A stretch of DNA of 64,000 bases. Origin: Marinobacterium sp. xm-d-530 (GTDB taxonomy: Bacteria > Pseudomonadota > Gammaproteobacteria > Pseudomonadales > Balneatricaceae). Shown here in pieces: positions 37,251 to 47,597 of this stretch. The stretch spans positions 186,001-250,000 of the forward strand of contig NZ_WBYM01000005.1 of assembly GCF_013283365.1 (NCBI RefSeq), read 5' to 3'. The notes beneath the pieces are model-generated. The model was not told where the DNA came from and did no database searches. It saw nothing but the letters and a program-made list of their open reading frames with translations. The position numbers were made by a program, and so were the translations under genes. Position 1 is the stretch's first letter; each line of letters starts with the position of its first letter.

Positions 37251-37277
37251 AAAAAAAACCCGCCTAAAAAGACGGGT
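37251..37277 (-). terminator. Terminator of the DUF465 gene
   Basis: On the minus strand CCCGTC, a six-base loop, GGCGGG and a long T-run lie about 35 bases after the DUF465 gene. Confidence 0.78.
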
Positions 37278-37310
37278 AACGTTCAAGCAACGAAAGGACA
37301 ATGAAAAGGG

Positions 37311-37547
37311 TTAACCCTGAAGCATTTTGAAAAGCTCATCTTTCAGTTCAAGACGACGCTTTTTAAGTTCCTCTTCACGACTGGTCGTGGTCGGTTCAAC
37401 TTCAGCTGCAGCAAGCTCAGCCTGCTTAGTAATTTCGTGGTACTCATCAAACAGACGAGAGAAGTGGTTGTTTGATGTTTTAAGCTCATGAATACGTTCG
37501 CGGTACTCTGGAAGTTCATGAACTAGATCGTGGTGTTCTCCGATCAT
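37311..37547 (-). CDS. DUF465 (YdcH-like) small protein
   Basis: A 78-residue, charged, helical protein with HDLVHELPEYRERIHELK and a C-terminal RRLELKDEL, as in the YdcH/DUF465 family. Function unknown. Monocistronic, with its own terminator. Confidence 0.85.
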   Translation of the reverse strand: MIGEHHDLVHELPEYRERIHELKTSNNHFSRLFDEYHEITKQAELAAAEVEPTTTSREEELKKRRLELKDELFKMLQG

Positions 37548-37717
37548 TTTTTACTCCTAATTCCATACAGTGTTGATGGTTCTAATATGCCCTACTCTTC
37601 TCCATCGTCCATTGATTGAAATCAATTAAAACGAATCTCTCTGAACAATGGACTTAACAGGCGTTTACCTGTACCTTTTTCGATCCTTTTTTGGCGATCA
37701 ACTACACTTTTAAGATT

Positions 37718-38995
37718 ATGGAAACTCTTTCACTCCAACCTCGCGATTTTGCAAACGGTGACGTTCAACTGCCAGGCTCAAAAAGCCTATCAAACCGAAT
37801 TCTTCTTCTAGCTGCACTGGCGGAAGGTGAAACCAAGGTAACCAACCTGCTAGACAGCGCAGACGTTACCCATATGCTGAATGCACTAAAAACGTTGGGT
37901 GTCTCTTATGAGCTAGCTGATGATCGTCGCTCGTGCGTTGTCACCGGTGTGGCAGGTCCTTTCAAGCAGCAAAGTGCTGAGATGTTCCTGGGCAACGCCG
38001 GTACTGCAATGCGCCCACTAACCGCCGCACTGTGCCTTGGTTTAGGTGAGTTCACACTGACCGGTGAACCTCGCATGTACGAGCGTCCTATCGAGGACTT
38101 GGTTGATGCTCTGCGTCAAATTGGCGCTGATATTGAGTACCTAAAAGATGAAGGCTACCCGCCACTAAAGATTAACGCTCAACAGCTAAAAGGCGGACGA
38201 GTATCGATTCGAGGCAACATCTCGAGCCAATTCTTGACTGCGCTACTGATGGCCGCTCCAATGGCACAGCAGGATCTAGAGATCGTTGTCGATGGCGAGC
38301 TGGTCTCTAAGCCTTACATCGATATCACCCTGCACTCGATGAAGCTGTTTGGTGTTGAGGTCGAGAACAACAACTACCAGAGCTTTGTCGTTAGAGCCGG
38401 ACAGACTTACCAGTCGCCCGGTGAAGTGATGGTTGAAGGTGATGCCTCATCAGCCTCCTACTTCCTAGCTGCAGCGGCTATTGCTGGCGGAACGATTCGC
38501 GTCTACGGCGTCGGTTCTGAATCGGTACAAGGCGACAAAGCCTTCGCTGAAGTGCTCGGTAAGATGGGTGCTAAGGTCACTTATGGCCCAACTTGGGTAG
38601 AGGTCTCTAAAGGCGAACTGAACGGTGTAGACCTGGATCTGAACGCCATTCCCGATGCTGCAATGACGATTGCCACAACCGCCCTGTTCGCAAAAGGCCC
38701 TACAGCCATTCGTAATGTCTACAACTGGCGCGTCAAAGAGACCGATCGCCTAGCCGCAATGGCAACCGAACTGCGTAAAGTGGGTGCGGAAGTGGTGGAA
38801 GGCGAAGATTTCATCGAGATTACACCACCAGCCGAAATCCAGAGCGCCGCGATCGATACCTACGACGACCACCGCATGGCCATGTGCTTCTCACTCGCCT
38901 CGTTCGGCAACAGCGAGATCATCATCAATGACCCGGGCTGTACCAGCAAAACCTTCCCAGAGTATTTTGATCTGTTTGCTGAGGTTACGAAGTAA
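37718..38995 (+). CDS. aroA: 3-phosphoshikimate 1-carboxyvinyltransferase
   Basis: AroA (EPSP synthase), 425 residues, makes EPSP in the shikimate pathway. Seen: [36 protein letters not shown] (the PEP-binding loop) and the C-terminal [15 protein letters not shown] 37718 was chosen; a TTG at 37691 adds nine unmatched residues. It stands alone, followed by repeats. Confidence 0.97.
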   Translation: METLSLQPRDFANGDVQLPGSKSLSNRILLLAALAEGETKVTNLLDSADVTHMLNALKTLGVSYELADDRRSCVVTGVAGPFKQQSAEMFLGNAGTAMRPLTAALCLGLGEFTLTGEPRMYERPIEDLVDALRQIGADIEYLKDEGYPPLKINAQQLKGGRVSIRGNISSQFLTALLMAAPMAQQDLEIVVDGELVSKPYIDITLHSMKLFGVEVENNNYQSFVVRAGQTYQSPGEVMVEGDASSASYFLAAAAIAGGTIRVYGVGSESVQGDKAFAEVLGKMGAKVTYGPTWVEVSKGELNGVDLDLNAIPDAAMTIATTALFAKGPTAIRNVYNWRVKETDRLAAMATELRKVGAEVVEGEDFIEITPPAEIQSAAIDTYDDHRMAMCFSLASFGNSEIIINDPGCTSKTFPEYFDLFAEVTK

Positions 38996-39010
38996 CCTGC
39001 CCTTTAGGTG

Positions 39011-39104
39011 GTGACTGGCTTTCAGCCTGTCACCCGCAAGTAGGCTTTACTACCTTTCTGGAAAACGCTGAGAGAGTGGATGTCAGGCTAAAGCCAGACA
39101 CCGG
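39011..39104. repeat. Type B REP-like inverted pair
   Basis: A direct copy (39011-39037, GTGACTGGCTTTCAGCCTGTCACCCGC) and an inverted copy (39077-39104, GGATGTCAGGCTAAAGCCAGACACC) flank a 39-base spacer after aroA, in the style of BIME elements. Confidence 0.82.
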
Positions 39105-39133
39105 TGCTACTAGCAAAGTTATAATTAGTACCA

Positions 39134-39499
39134 ATCGCGGCCTTTTCAAGACCGCTCCAACAGTGCCGAACTCGAGTCTCGTGCCGATTTGTCCACGTCC
39201 GATCGAGAGTGAGTACGATGGTTTTTCACGGTTAAGAGTTCAATCGGCTGAGGCCCGGATGGCCGAAGTCTGCAACGGAGGCAGGAGCCGACTTTGCAGT
39301 GTCCTATTGGACTTCAGTGAAAAAGCATTGAACGGAGCGTGCCGCAGGCCGAGTGAGCGTGGTCAGTTTTTGGGTACTTTTTGCTGACCAAAAAGTGCCA
39401 ATGGCCAGCCTTTAGGCTGGGTATTCGTTTTTGATCTTGATCTAGCTTTTGATCTAGATCTTAAAGAAAAGATCGCCACATCGTCGATATGGCTCCAAC
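39134..39499. repeat. Mosaic of repeat fragments between aroA and the bolA-family gene
   Basis: The 500-base gap after aroA holds, in order, an inverted type A right half (39134-39161), about 200 bases of GC-rich sequence with no supported gene, an inverted repeat GGTACTTTTTG-ctgac-CAAAAAGTGCC (about 39373-39399), a small stem CCAGCC-TTTA-GGCTGG (39405-39420) and a type A left half (39472-39499). A 103-codon frame here has no family features and I treat it as noise. Confidence 0.65.
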
Positions 39500-39500
39500 A

Positions 39501-39818
39501 CTACTTATCCTGCTTTGAACCACCCATACACTTAGGACTCGCCGGAACTAAACCAGACTTTTCGGCCCACTCTGCTTGGGTGTATAGATGCATTGAGAGT
39601 GCATGAATGGGGTTTTGCATAAGGTCTGACAGCAGACCAAAAATGGTTTGATGGCGCTGAATTAGGCGTTTACCTTGAAAGTCATCACTAACCGCAACGA
39701 GCTTGAAGTGAGTATCCAAACGGTTACCACCGTGCATGTGGCTTTCGTTCTCTAACTCCATGTGAACTAGATTAAGGCCTTCATTGAGAAGGGTTTGGAT
39801 CTGATCTTCTACTGACAC
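39501..39818 (-). CDS. BolA family protein
   Basis: A 105-residue BolA-family protein with the core LENESHMHGG...THFKLVAVSDDFQGKRLIQRHQTIFGLL. BolA proteins work with monothiol glutaredoxins in iron-sulfur handling and affect envelope genes. Its C-terminal tail has a lone cysteine near the end. It follows the DUF3422 gene by one base and is probably co-transcribed. Confidence 0.9.
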   Translation of the reverse strand: MSVEDQIQTLLNEGLNLVHMELENESHMHGGNRLDTHFKLVAVSDDFQGKRLIQRHQTIFGLLSDLMQNPIHALSMHLYTQAEWAEKSGLVPASPKCMGGSKQDK

Positions 39819-39819
39819 C

Positions 39820-41166
39820 TTACTGATCCCCTTTCGCTGTTGATTCGGTTTTCACTTCAGCGAGTTTCTTAAATCGGTTTTGAATTTTACGAGTAATGAA
39901 CCATACCGCACCAATCACCAGTGGGACAGAGACACCAGTTGCAAGACTCTTATCGAAATCGACACCGGCACCGTGTACCGCATCAATGAGGTACTTCACT
40001 AGGCCAACTGCGTAGTAGCTGATCGCAGCAACCGACAGACCCTCTACCGTATGCTGCATCATTAGCTGTATCTTGGATCGACGATCCATGGAGCTCAGTA
40101 GCTCTTGGTTCTGGTTCTCAATCGCCATCTCAACTCGGGTACGCATCATATCGGCTGCGCGGTTTACACGACGCGATAGGTCGTCGAGTCGATTGTGCAT
40201 GGTCTCACAGCCACGCACAGCAGGCGTCAATCTACGGATCAAAAACTCTTTCAAGGTCAGGTGACCAGAGACCTCATCCTCACGCAATTCATCCAATCGT
40301 GCCGCCATAACATCATGGTATGAGCGGCTAGCATTGAAACGGAAGGTGGTTCTCGCACGTTCAGCTTCAATATCGGCCGATAGGTTGATGAGCTCTGTCA
40401 AAAGCTGACTGTCATCTGAGTTATCACCCGTTGACAGGCGACGCGTCAGATCGGCCATTCGATTATCCATATCAGCAACAACCGGTGACAGCTTACGCGC
40501 TTCGCGAAGACCGAGCAGCGCTAACAAACGGTAGGTCTCAACTTCAATTACACGCTGCACCATTCGGCCCATCTGCCCTTTCGACATGCTGTTATTGAAG
40601 ATTAGGAAACGGCCAAAGTTGTCGCTGTGCGTTCTAAATGTCGTCCAGATTTGTGCTGCACCATTCTGTGGCAGACTGCCGATCATCTGCATATCATCGA
40701 GCTGAGAGCGAACATCTTTGGGCTCTGGTAGTTCATCACCCTGAATGTTCTGAATGCGCATATGAAAAGCGGCTACCGCTTTACCTGGGTAGTTACTTAA
40801 CCAGCCGTCTGGCAGTCGATCCAACGCCGTTGTGAAAAAGGGTTGTGTCGACGCTACCCCTTCACGTGAATCGGTGATGGTCAGTGACGTAAACTCGAGA
40901 TGCTGCTCCCAACGGATGCGCAGATCGCCCGCTGTGTAGATATTACACGCCTGATCCACTCCGTCGTGTTCGATGTTGAGGGTATCTAGCAAGCGCTGGA
41001 TGTGCTGACTCTGAATGGCACGCTCCTGTTGGTTTGCCAGCACCGCAATGTGGGTAATACTGGCATCCCCTGAAATGCGCTGGAACGGGCGCGAGTGCAG
41101 CTCGTCATAGAGCCAATCACGGTCTTCATGCCATTCCAATCCGTGTTGCTGCTGTGCGACAACCAT
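39820..41166 (-). CDS. DUF3422 family membrane protein
   Basis: A 448-residue protein of the DUF3422 family. Seen: the N-terminal LHSRPFQRISGDASITHIAVLA, a long helical middle part with coiled-coil tendency (about 200-380) and two C-terminal membrane helices (about 375-430). Function unknown. It sits in an operon with a hypothetical gene before it and the bolA-family gene after. Confidence 0.85.
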   Translation of the reverse strand: MVVAQQQHGLEWHEDRDWLYDELHSRPFQRISGDASITHIAVLANQQERAIQSQHIQRLLDTLNIEHDGVDQACNIYTAGDLRIRWEQHLEFTSLTITDSREGVASTQPFFTTALDRLPDGWLSNYPGKAVAAFHMRIQNIQGDELPEPKDVRSQLDDMQMIGSLPQNGAAQIWTTFRTHSDNFGRFLIFNNSMSKGQMGRMVQRVIEVETYRLLALLGLREARKLSPVVADMDNRMADLTRRLSTGDNSDDSQLLTELINLSADIEAERARTTFRFNASRSYHDVMAARLDELREDEVSGHLTLKEFLIRRLTPAVRGCETMHNRLDDLSRRVNRAADMMRTRVEMAIENQNQELLSSMDRRSKIQLMMQHTVEGLSVAAISYYAVGLVKYLIDAVHGAGVDFDKSLATGVSVPLVIGAVWFITRKIQNRFKKLAEVKTESTAKGDQ

Positions 41167-41176
41167 CAGAGACTCC

Positions 41177-41527
41177 TTACTCTATATCCAGATTAGCCCG
41201 CATCAGGGGCTGATCGCTCAAATCAAAACTCATCAGTTGTAAATCGATGTCAAACCAACTCTTAAAGAGATCAAGCGAGAGCGGTTTGGGCCAAAAATCC
41301 TGAAACTCATCCCAGGCAGAGAGTTCGTTCTCAAAGATCGTCAACCAGTGCTGTTCAATCTCTGAGGTGAAATCCTCATCAGAATCGACCTCATCAAAGA
41401 GGTAGAGGTTGGCTTCACTGCGCAGCTCCTCTAGTGAAGGAACCGGCTCTTCTGAGCCCGCCAAAAGCCACTCATGAAAAGGAGCCTTGGGTTTAATGCT
41501 AATACCCGAGCGGTTGATCAAACGCAT
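41177..41527 (-). CDS. Hypothetical acidic protein
   Basis: A 116-residue cytoplasmic protein, rich in Asp, Glu and Trp, with ELRSEANLYLFDEVDSDEDF and ENELSAWDEFQDFWPKPLSLDLF. I do not recognise a named domain. It is 10 bases upstream of the DUF3422 gene on the same strand and probably the first gene of that operon. Confidence 0.7.
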   Translation of the reverse strand: MRLINRSGISIKPKAPFHEWLLAGSEEPVPSLEELRSEANLYLFDEVDSDEDFTSEIEQHWLTIFENELSAWDEFQDFWPKPLSLDLFKSWFDIDLQLMSFDLSDQPLMRANLDIE

Positions 41528-41630
41528 AGACTCTCCAATACATAGATTTACTTATAACCATATAACCTGACTATACCGCAGTTGCACAAAGGGAGCACTA
41601 GTAGATTTCGCTGAGTGGAAAAGGAACAAA

Positions 41631-41664
41631 AAAAAGGGGTCTGACCTGGGCCAGTCCCCTTTTC
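41631..41664 (-). terminator. Terminator of mksFEB
   Basis: AAAAGGGG...CCCCTTTT with inner GTCTGACC/GGCCAGT parts, followed on the minus strand by nine T. It contains GGGGTCTGACC, related to the motif at 21.43 kb. Confidence 0.75.
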
Positions 41665-41673
41665 GGGCAATCT

Positions 41674-41772
41674 ATCGCCTCATCTTCTATAAGGTTCCTA
41701 CTCTTAATTTGTTGGAGCGATCTTAAGAGGCCTCGATTAATACCTGTTGGAGCGGTCTCATTGAGGCCGCGA
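41674..41772 (+). repeat. Diverged type A repeat with a doubled right half
   Basis: It begins ATCGCCTCATCTTCTATAAG, then has two copies of GTTGGAGCG(A/G)TCT...GAGGC. It lies between mksB and its terminator, so it is transcribed with the operon. Confidence 0.75.
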
Positions 41773-41781
41773 CGCTATTTG

Positions 41782-44700
41782 TTAAAGCTCCGCCGCTTCC
41801 TCTTCTGCCATTACCTTGTAAGGGTGATCAGACGCCAATAGCGCTTTACCAAGATCCGTTGGGAACTCGACATCAATGTCGACCACACGACCGTCACGAC
41901 AGACGTTAATGATGGTATCCATGCAAGTACTGAGCAGAGAGTACTTCTCATCCGGCGCAGCAATAATGGTTTGGAGACCCAAATCACTCATGAAGCCAAG
42001 CGAGGTAACGGTGTTCTCTGAATCCAGCTTGTTGAACGCCTCATCGAATACCGACAGGCTGAAGCCACCAACAGGCTTACCATCACTACCCTCTTTTAGG
42101 CGGTAGGTCGCACCCAAGGCGGCCGCCATCGCGACGTAGAACGGTACCTGGTGCTCACCACCGGAACCGGTCTTGATACGCTGCGACAGGGTTGTCTTAC
42201 GATTGCCGTCAAGATCTTTAACCACCAACTCGAAGTTGTAGAAGTTACGGTAGTCCTGAAGCAGACTGCTCTCGCCTTCATCTTTAAGTACTTCGTGAAT
42301 TCGTTCTAGAGCATCCTTGTGCTGCGCATTGTCATCAAACTTCATATCAAACAACGAGCCCACATTGGCAGAATCGAGCTGCGTATAGGCCTCAACCAAC
42401 TCAAGAATGTCTTTCAACTCAGGGTTAGGTGACATCTCAAAGCTGTACATCTCTTTATGGAAAGGACGGTTCTTCAAGTGCGAGTTTAGCTCACGGATCA
42501 GATCACGAATCTTATTGATCTGGTCATTCAGATGGGCCACGAAGTCAGAACGGAAAGCAGACTCAGCCTCTAGACGAGCTCGCTCGGCCTTCTCTGTGTA
42601 CTCTGCCAATTCAGATTCACGGAGTGCCTCAACGGTCTCGTTAACGTAACCCTCGAGATCTTCATGACTGGAGTCTGGTCCAACCTTATCCAACTCATGG
42701 TGAGTCAAACCGCCACCGTGGTGACGCGCTTTATACTGTGCAACGGCATCACGGACACCGTTCTTTTTCTTCTCATGCAGAGCCAGTTCAGACTGAGCTT
42801 TCTTGGCCGCTTCGAAGATGATGCGTTCCAACTCACCATCACAGCTCTCATCGAGGTAGTCGCGTTTCTCCTGCGCAGACTGAGCGTCGAACTCATTCTT
42901 CGCTTCACAGGCTGCACGCGCTTCAGCATGCTCTGTTAGATCGGTCTCTAGCACCTCTAGCTGAGCAGTATCACGGATCAGGCCTGTACGGGCTTTTTGC
43001 AGCTTATCCATCAACGCAGCTTGAGTGGACTCGGTCTCTTTCTGCTTAGCCGCCAGATCGGCAATGCGCTGCTGAATACCGGTATCGTCATGGTTACGGA
43101 GATCGACAATAGTCTGCTGGTACCCTTCAATCTGATGCGTCAGTTTCTTACGCTGTTCTGTCAAATCAAACAGAGGCTCGTTCACTTGAGACAGACCGCC
43201 ATCAAGGCTTATTAACGCGTCGCGCAGTTTCTCTAGCGATTCGTGCTGACGACCCAGCAACGTGAACTCGTTGACCAGCTGATCGACCTGCTTACCCTGC
43301 AGTTCAAGTTGATCACCACGACGACGAATACCCATAATCGGTGTCAGTTCATTAATCGATGTGGTTGAACCCTCAGTCTGCAACATGCAGTCATAGGTCA
43401 ACGCACGCTCCTGTTTCAAAAGCTCCGCTTCCGTCTCAACCGCCATGACACCGCCCAGTGCGCGATTCATAAATGCGCGGGCATCGTCAGAGTCAGACTC
43501 GATAAACTGAGCCAGAGAACCTGGCTTAGTGCGGTGTAACCAGTCACCCGATTTAGTGGTGTTGATGATACGACAGCCTTTCAGGTGACGCCCTTTACGG
43601 CGGTAGAGTGTAATCGCCTCTTTGACACGATCAGGATCGACGACCAATGCTTCGCGGCGAGCACCTAAGAAGGACTCAATTGCAATGCGCCACTTGTCAT
43701 CGGTAATATCAACCAACTCACAAATGGGTGTTGAGTCGATACCGTACTCACTCAACAGCTCCATCAATTCAGCCGTGTTACGACGAACGGGGGCGCGCCC
43801 CTGCTGAAGCTGTTCTACGGCACTCTTCTGGTTCTGTATCTGAGCGCGCAGTTCAGAAATACGGATAACTGACTCTTCATAACGACGCGACACTTTACGA
43901 CGAACGTTCTCAATCGACTTACGCATTGCGTTTAGCGTGTTATCGACGCTGACAGGATCTGAAGGCCAAGCGTCTGCCATTAGGTTTTCACCCGAGCGCC
44001 AGATCTCTGATGCTTGATCCACCAGTGCTGAAAACTCTTCAGGCAAGAACTCACGATTCTGATTAAAGCTCACCGCTGTGCGCATCAGCGAGTAGGCCTT
44101 CTGAATGCGCTCTTCGATGACATTGAGTTCGTGTTGACCAACGCGTATAGAAGATTCCATCGCGTTAATCTGATGCGCAGCATCGGTGTTGTTTAGCGCT
44201 GCACGTGCGTTGGCAAGATCCTGCATAACCTGATTGAGATCAGCACCAATATTGGTTAGCTCTCGCTCAACTTCCGCCTCTTGCTCTTGCCACTTCTCTA
44301 GACGCTCTTCAGCCTCCTCTTTACGAAGGTCGGCGCTTTCAAAACGTGACTCGTGAACAACCCACTCGTACTCGACGGCGTTTTTGATGTTACGACTGAT
44401 ACCCTGGCAGAGCTCTTGTACTTTAACCAGTTCATCAATACGGTTAGCCACATCACGCGTCTTCTCCTCCATCGCTCGATACTCATCCAGCGATTTACGG
44501 AAGGCTCCGACATGCACTACGTTCTCATCCAAGACAAACTCGCGAACGAATCGAGTCGGACTATCAATGGGTACAAATTTAAGAGCGTTTTTGAAGTTCT
44601 TGATGAATTTGTCATCGTCATTCGGCATCGCTGGATCGTGACTCAAGTGGGTCACAACCTCACGAATGTAGCGGCTTGCACGCTTCTCTAGCGTCATATC

Positions 44701-45195
44701 CGGACACTGTTTAAGCAGGCTTTCACGAACTTCATTCCAAGGACGCGGCATACGACCACCGCCCTCTTTTCGACTAAAGTCATCCAGCGAAACAGAGAAG
44801 TTAGGCAGAATAAAGCGACCCAAAACCTCTTCATCTGGGCTGGCGGTTGATGCACTGATCGCAACACCAATACAGCTCTCTTGTGCCGTCTCAGTATCAA
44901 AGAAGCTCATCGCCAGATAGCTGATAGAATCTTCACGGGCACTGTTGCTTTTACCACCATCATCCATAAAACCGAGACAGTAGGTGCGCAGTGAACGCTC
45001 AGACTTTTCACCCGCCGAGGCGTTAAAACTTAAGTGGCGCTTATGGCCACCCATCAAAATGGTCTGCATGGCGTCCAGTAGTGACGATTTACCTGAGCCG
45101 TTAGGACCTACAATCGCGACATTACCTTTGATCGGGATCTCTTGAGCACCCAATACATACCAGTTAACTAGAACGATGCGATTAAGCTGTTTCAT
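41782..45195 (-). CDS. mksB: SMC-like condensin ATPase MksB
   Basis: MksB, 1137 residues, is the SMC-type subunit of the MksBEF condensin. Seen: Walker [10 protein letters not shown] at 30-38, long coiled coils about 240-480 and 640-870, a hinge-like segment about 500-600 ([16 protein letters not shown]), ABC signature [14 protein letters not shown] near 1010, and Walker [13 protein letters not shown] near 1055. Homologous to JetC of Wadjet and distantly to MukB. It overlaps mksE by 14 bases. Confidence 0.93.
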   Translation of the reverse strand: MKQLNRIVLVNWYVLGAQEIPIKGNVAIVGPNGSGKSSLLDAMQTILMGGHKRHLSFNASAGEKSERSLRTYCLGFMDDGGKSNSAREDSISYLAMSFFDTETAQESCIGVAISASTASPDEEVLGRFILPNFSVSLDDFSRKEGGGRMPRPWNEVRESLLKQCPDMTLEKRASRYIREVVTHLSHDPAMPNDDDKFIKNFKNALKFVPIDSPTRFVREFVLDENVVHVGAFRKSLDEYRAMEEKTRDVANRIDELVKVQELCQGISRNIKNAVEYEWVVHESRFESADLRKEEAEERLEKWQEQEAEVERELTNIGADLNQVMQDLANARAALNNTDAAHQINAMESSIRVGQHELNVIEERIQKAYSLMRTAVSFNQNREFLPEEFSALVDQASEIWRSGENLMADAWPSDPVSVDNTLNAMRKSIENVRRKVSRRYEESVIRISELRAQIQNQKSAVEQLQQGRAPVRRNTAELMELLSEYGIDSTPICELVDITDDKWRIAIESFLGARREALVVDPDRVKEAITLYRRKGRHLKGCRIINTTKSGDWLHRTKPGSLAQFIESDSDDARAFMNRALGGVMAVETEAELLKQERALTYDCMLQTEGSTTSINELTPIMGIRRRGDQLELQGKQVDQLVNEFTLLGRQHESLEKLRDALISLDGGLSQVNEPLFDLTEQRKKLTHQIEGYQQTIVDLRNHDDTGIQQRIADLAAKQKETESTQAALMDKLQKARTGLIRDTAQLEVLETDLTEHAEARAACEAKNEFDAQSAQEKRDYLDESCDGELERIIFEAAKKAQSELALHEKKKNGVRDAVAQYKARHHGGGLTHHELDKVGPDSSHEDLEGYVNETVEALRESELAEYTEKAERARLEAESAFRSDFVAHLNDQINKIRDLIRELNSHLKNRPFHKEMYSFEMSPNPELKDILELVEAYTQLDSANVGSLFDMKFDDNAQHKDALERIHEVLKDEGESSLLQDYRNFYNFELVVKDLDGNRKTTLSQRIKTGSGGEHQVPFYVAMAAALGATYRLKEGSDGKPVGGFSLSVFDEAFNKLDSENTVTSLGFMSDLGLQTIIAAPDEKYSLLSTCMDTIINVCRDGRVVDIDVEFPTDLGKALLASDHPYKVMAEEEAAEL

Positions 45196-45901
45196 CGTCA
45201 GACTCCTCTACTGCACCCTTCTCTTCTGACTCCACTGACTCATCAGCTGGCTCACTCACCTCTTCGATCGACTCCTCTGGAGTGTCAGCAATATCATCCA
45301 TCAAGGCCGCATCAGCGCTTTCGATGTCACAGAGCGCCTCAAGCTGTCGGATGTAATCTTCGACCACCACTTGACGAATGGTGGGGTAGATGCCGATTGG
45401 AATGTTTTTAGGGTCGGTCTCATTCGCCTTGCCGCGTTCAATCAAACCGTGACGTGAGAAGAGCGACAGGATCTCTTTTAGACGCGTCTCATTAGGGATC
45501 TCTTTACCGGTTAAACTCTCGTAAGTGCTCAACAGATCATCAGACGTGGTGTACGCCTTACCGCTCTCTACTTCGAAATTTTCCAGTTTCTGTTCATACA
45601 TTTGACGCATACAGAGCATCAACAGAGACTCATCGAGCTTCAATCGCATGACTCGCTCTTCACCCTGGGGTAGCACACCCAAATAGGCTTCATCAGGTTG
45701 ATAGACCAGAGACCAACCCAGTGCCGCGAACAGGTTACGGAAGTACTCCATATTCTGCGAAATAAGGAAATAAGTATCACGCTGTGCAGGGCGATCCGCA
45801 TAGAGGAACTGGTTTGTCAGTAGTGAGTTTGCAGCGCGAACGAAATCGGCTTCTGTACTCTTTTCATTGCGCGTCAGCGCTTTTTGTAAATCACCAAGCA
45901 T
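45182..45901 (-). CDS. mksE: Condensin subunit MksE
   Basis: MksE, about 239 residues, is a winged-helix (kite) subunit that binds the kleisin MksF. N-terminal [42 protein letters not shown] and an acidic Glu/Asp/Ser tail of about 40 residues. I chose ATG 45901, which overlaps the mksF stop (TGATG). The tail may regulate binding or be a flexible linker. Confidence 0.9.
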   Translation of the reverse strand: MLGDLQKALTRNEKSTEADFVRAANSLLTNQFLYADRPAQRDTYFLISQNMEYFRNLFAALGWSLVYQPDEAYLGVLPQGEERVMRLKLDESLLMLCMRQMYEQKLENFEVESGKAYTTSDDLLSTYESLTGKEIPNETRLKEILSLFSRHGLIERGKANETDPKNIPIGIYPTIRQVVVEDYIRQLEALCDIESADAALMDDIADTPEESIEEVSEPADESVESEEKGAVEESDDETA

Positions 45902-47301
45902 CAGGCGTTGTTCCTGTGTATTTTGAAACCACGGCACTCCACCATATCGGCAACGCGCACGTACTCTTCATCAAATTCTATTTGGTAGCGTTCAGCTGTC
46001 TTACGCGCTTTCTTACCTAACGAATTTAGGTGTCGCACATAGCTGAAGCAGATGTAATCTTCGATTGAATCAATGGTAAATTCAGACGCCGAGACCAGGG
46101 TTTCACCATTTAAAAAGTGACGATCTAGGTAGGCCTCAATTCGATCCACTTTCACCTCACGGCGTGCCTTCCACTCTTTGAAGAGCTGACGCATGTAAAG
46201 AACCTTAGGATCGATCTGCTGTTGGGTAATGACTCTAGGCGCTGTCTCAACACGTCGACGCACTGGCGAGCGAATGGACGAAGGCGAGATAAAGCCATAC
46301 TGATCAAGCGACTGAACCGGTGGTATCTCCCGACCATCTTTCTCCGCCAATTTGGCAATGACACGCGACAGTCGAGCCGCCATACCCGGCGTTGTCTTGT
46401 CCATGTAACGAACTGTGTCGGCTACCCGTTTCTCTAGCTGGTAACGGAAATCATCAATGATCGCCAGACGCTGGTCGACCGACTCGAAGATCCGGATGAT
46501 GCGATTGATGTGCTGGTGCACCATCGCTTCCGCAGTTTCAGATTCGATTTCATACTGCATCTGATAGTGCTCAGTCAGCATCTCTACCTTCAGCGTATCG
46601 AACTGAAGATCACGCAATAAAGAGAGAATTTGACGTCTAAAACGGAAGGGGTTGTTCTTTGTTTTCAACGTCTTATAGTCAGAAACAAGAATGTGCTCAA
46701 CGAAACGATCAAAGAAGCCACGGACAATCTCTTGCGGGTTATGCGACTCAGCCAATGATATTTTAAGTTCGCGCAGACCCAACATCATATCGGTCAGGTG
46801 TGCACTGAACTCGGCTGCTGTGTCTGCCGCTTCCGATAGGGTAATACCACGACCCACCGGATCATTGATGGCCGATTCCAGAGACGACAGCACGTTAAGA
46901 ACGGTGCCACCGTAACTGCGTTTTTCCAAACGCGCGATCGAAACCAGGTTACGCAACAGGTAACTGACCGAAGGAGAGAGCAACACATAGGTGCGATAGA
47001 TCTTCTGCTCTTCCTCTAACCAGCCCGTTTGCACTAGGCGTCGGTAGATACGGTTTGTGTAATCTGCGCTAGAGGTAGGCAGCTCCGCCTCCTCTTCAGA
47101 CTCAGCCACCCAGCGACGAACACCAAGCTTAACAACGGCATTTTCGATGGTTGAACGGACTAAATCTTTGGCAATAAAGGGGTCTATAAGATCTTCATCA
47201 AAGAAGAGATCGGCCAATTCAAGAAGAACAGACTGGTAAACCTGTCTATTCTGCCCAGAGAGCGGCGCAAATATATCGTCTGGTAGCTTATTGAAAAGCA
47301 C
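45901..47301 (-). CDS. mksF: Condensin kleisin subunit MksF
   Basis: MksF, about 466 residues, is the kleisin that joins MksB heads with MksE. Helical throughout, starting [22 protein letters not shown]. The start is uncertain: GTG 47301 has GGTGGA at good spacing and matches the family N-terminus; a TTG at 47334 is also open. It is first in mksFEB. No mksG/jetD gene adjoins the operon. Confidence 0.88.
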   Translation of the reverse strand: MLFNKLPDDIFAPLSGQNRQVYQSVLLELADLFFDEDLIDPFIAKDLVRSTIENAVVKLGVRRWVAESEEEAELPTSSADYTNRIYRRLVQTGWLEEEQKIYRTYVLLSPSVSYLLRNLVSIARLEKRSYGGTVLNVLSSLESAINDPVGRGITLSEAADTAAEFSAHLTDMMLGLRELKISLAESHNPQEIVRGFFDRFVEHILVSDYKTLKTKNNPFRFRRQILSLLRDLQFDTLKVEMLTEHYQMQYEIESETAEAMVHQHINRIIRIFESVDQRLAIIDDFRYQLEKRVADTVRYMDKTTPGMAARLSRVIAKLAEKDGREIPPVQSLDQYGFISPSSIRSPVRRRVETAPRVITQQQIDPKVLYMRQLFKEWKARREVKVDRIEAYLDRHFLNGETLVSASEFTIDSIEDYICFSYVRHLNSLGKKARKTAERYQIEFDEEYVRVADMVECRGFKIHRNNA

Positions 47302-47597
47302 TAAAAATCCACCATTTGAGGGCTGCCCATTCAATAGGCAGCAAATCGAATAACCATCGATTCTAACAAAAAAAGGAGTGCTGTATAGGCCTCTTAGATG
47401 AGACTTTGGCGTAAAAGAAAAATCTTTAACCCTTGAGTCAAAAAACAGCCCTCAACCACCCTGCCACAAGAACTGTTTTACCTAACATGAAAGCTTGTTA
47501 TTATCTGCTTTAAAGCGGGCCAACATGGCCCATCAGTACCGCAGAGTGACCTACCTCACCGAAGCGGATTCGTTTCACCACCTTAAAGGCGTTGTGG
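47302..47597. promoter_or_regulatory. Divergent control region of mksFEB and the decarboxylase
   Basis: A 296-base gap between divergent genes must hold both promoters. I see no convincing -35/-10 pair or operator. The downstream half is rich in CACC and is not a repeat of the A or B type. Confidence 0.35.

Noticed and set aside
39076..39387. 103-codon frame after aroA
   Set aside because: It crosses repeat fragments and hairpins, has no recognisable protein features and no good ribosome binding site.
41782..47301. Complete Wadjet (JetABCD) defence system
   Set aside because: No JetD-like gene adjoins the operon; only the three condensin subunits are present.
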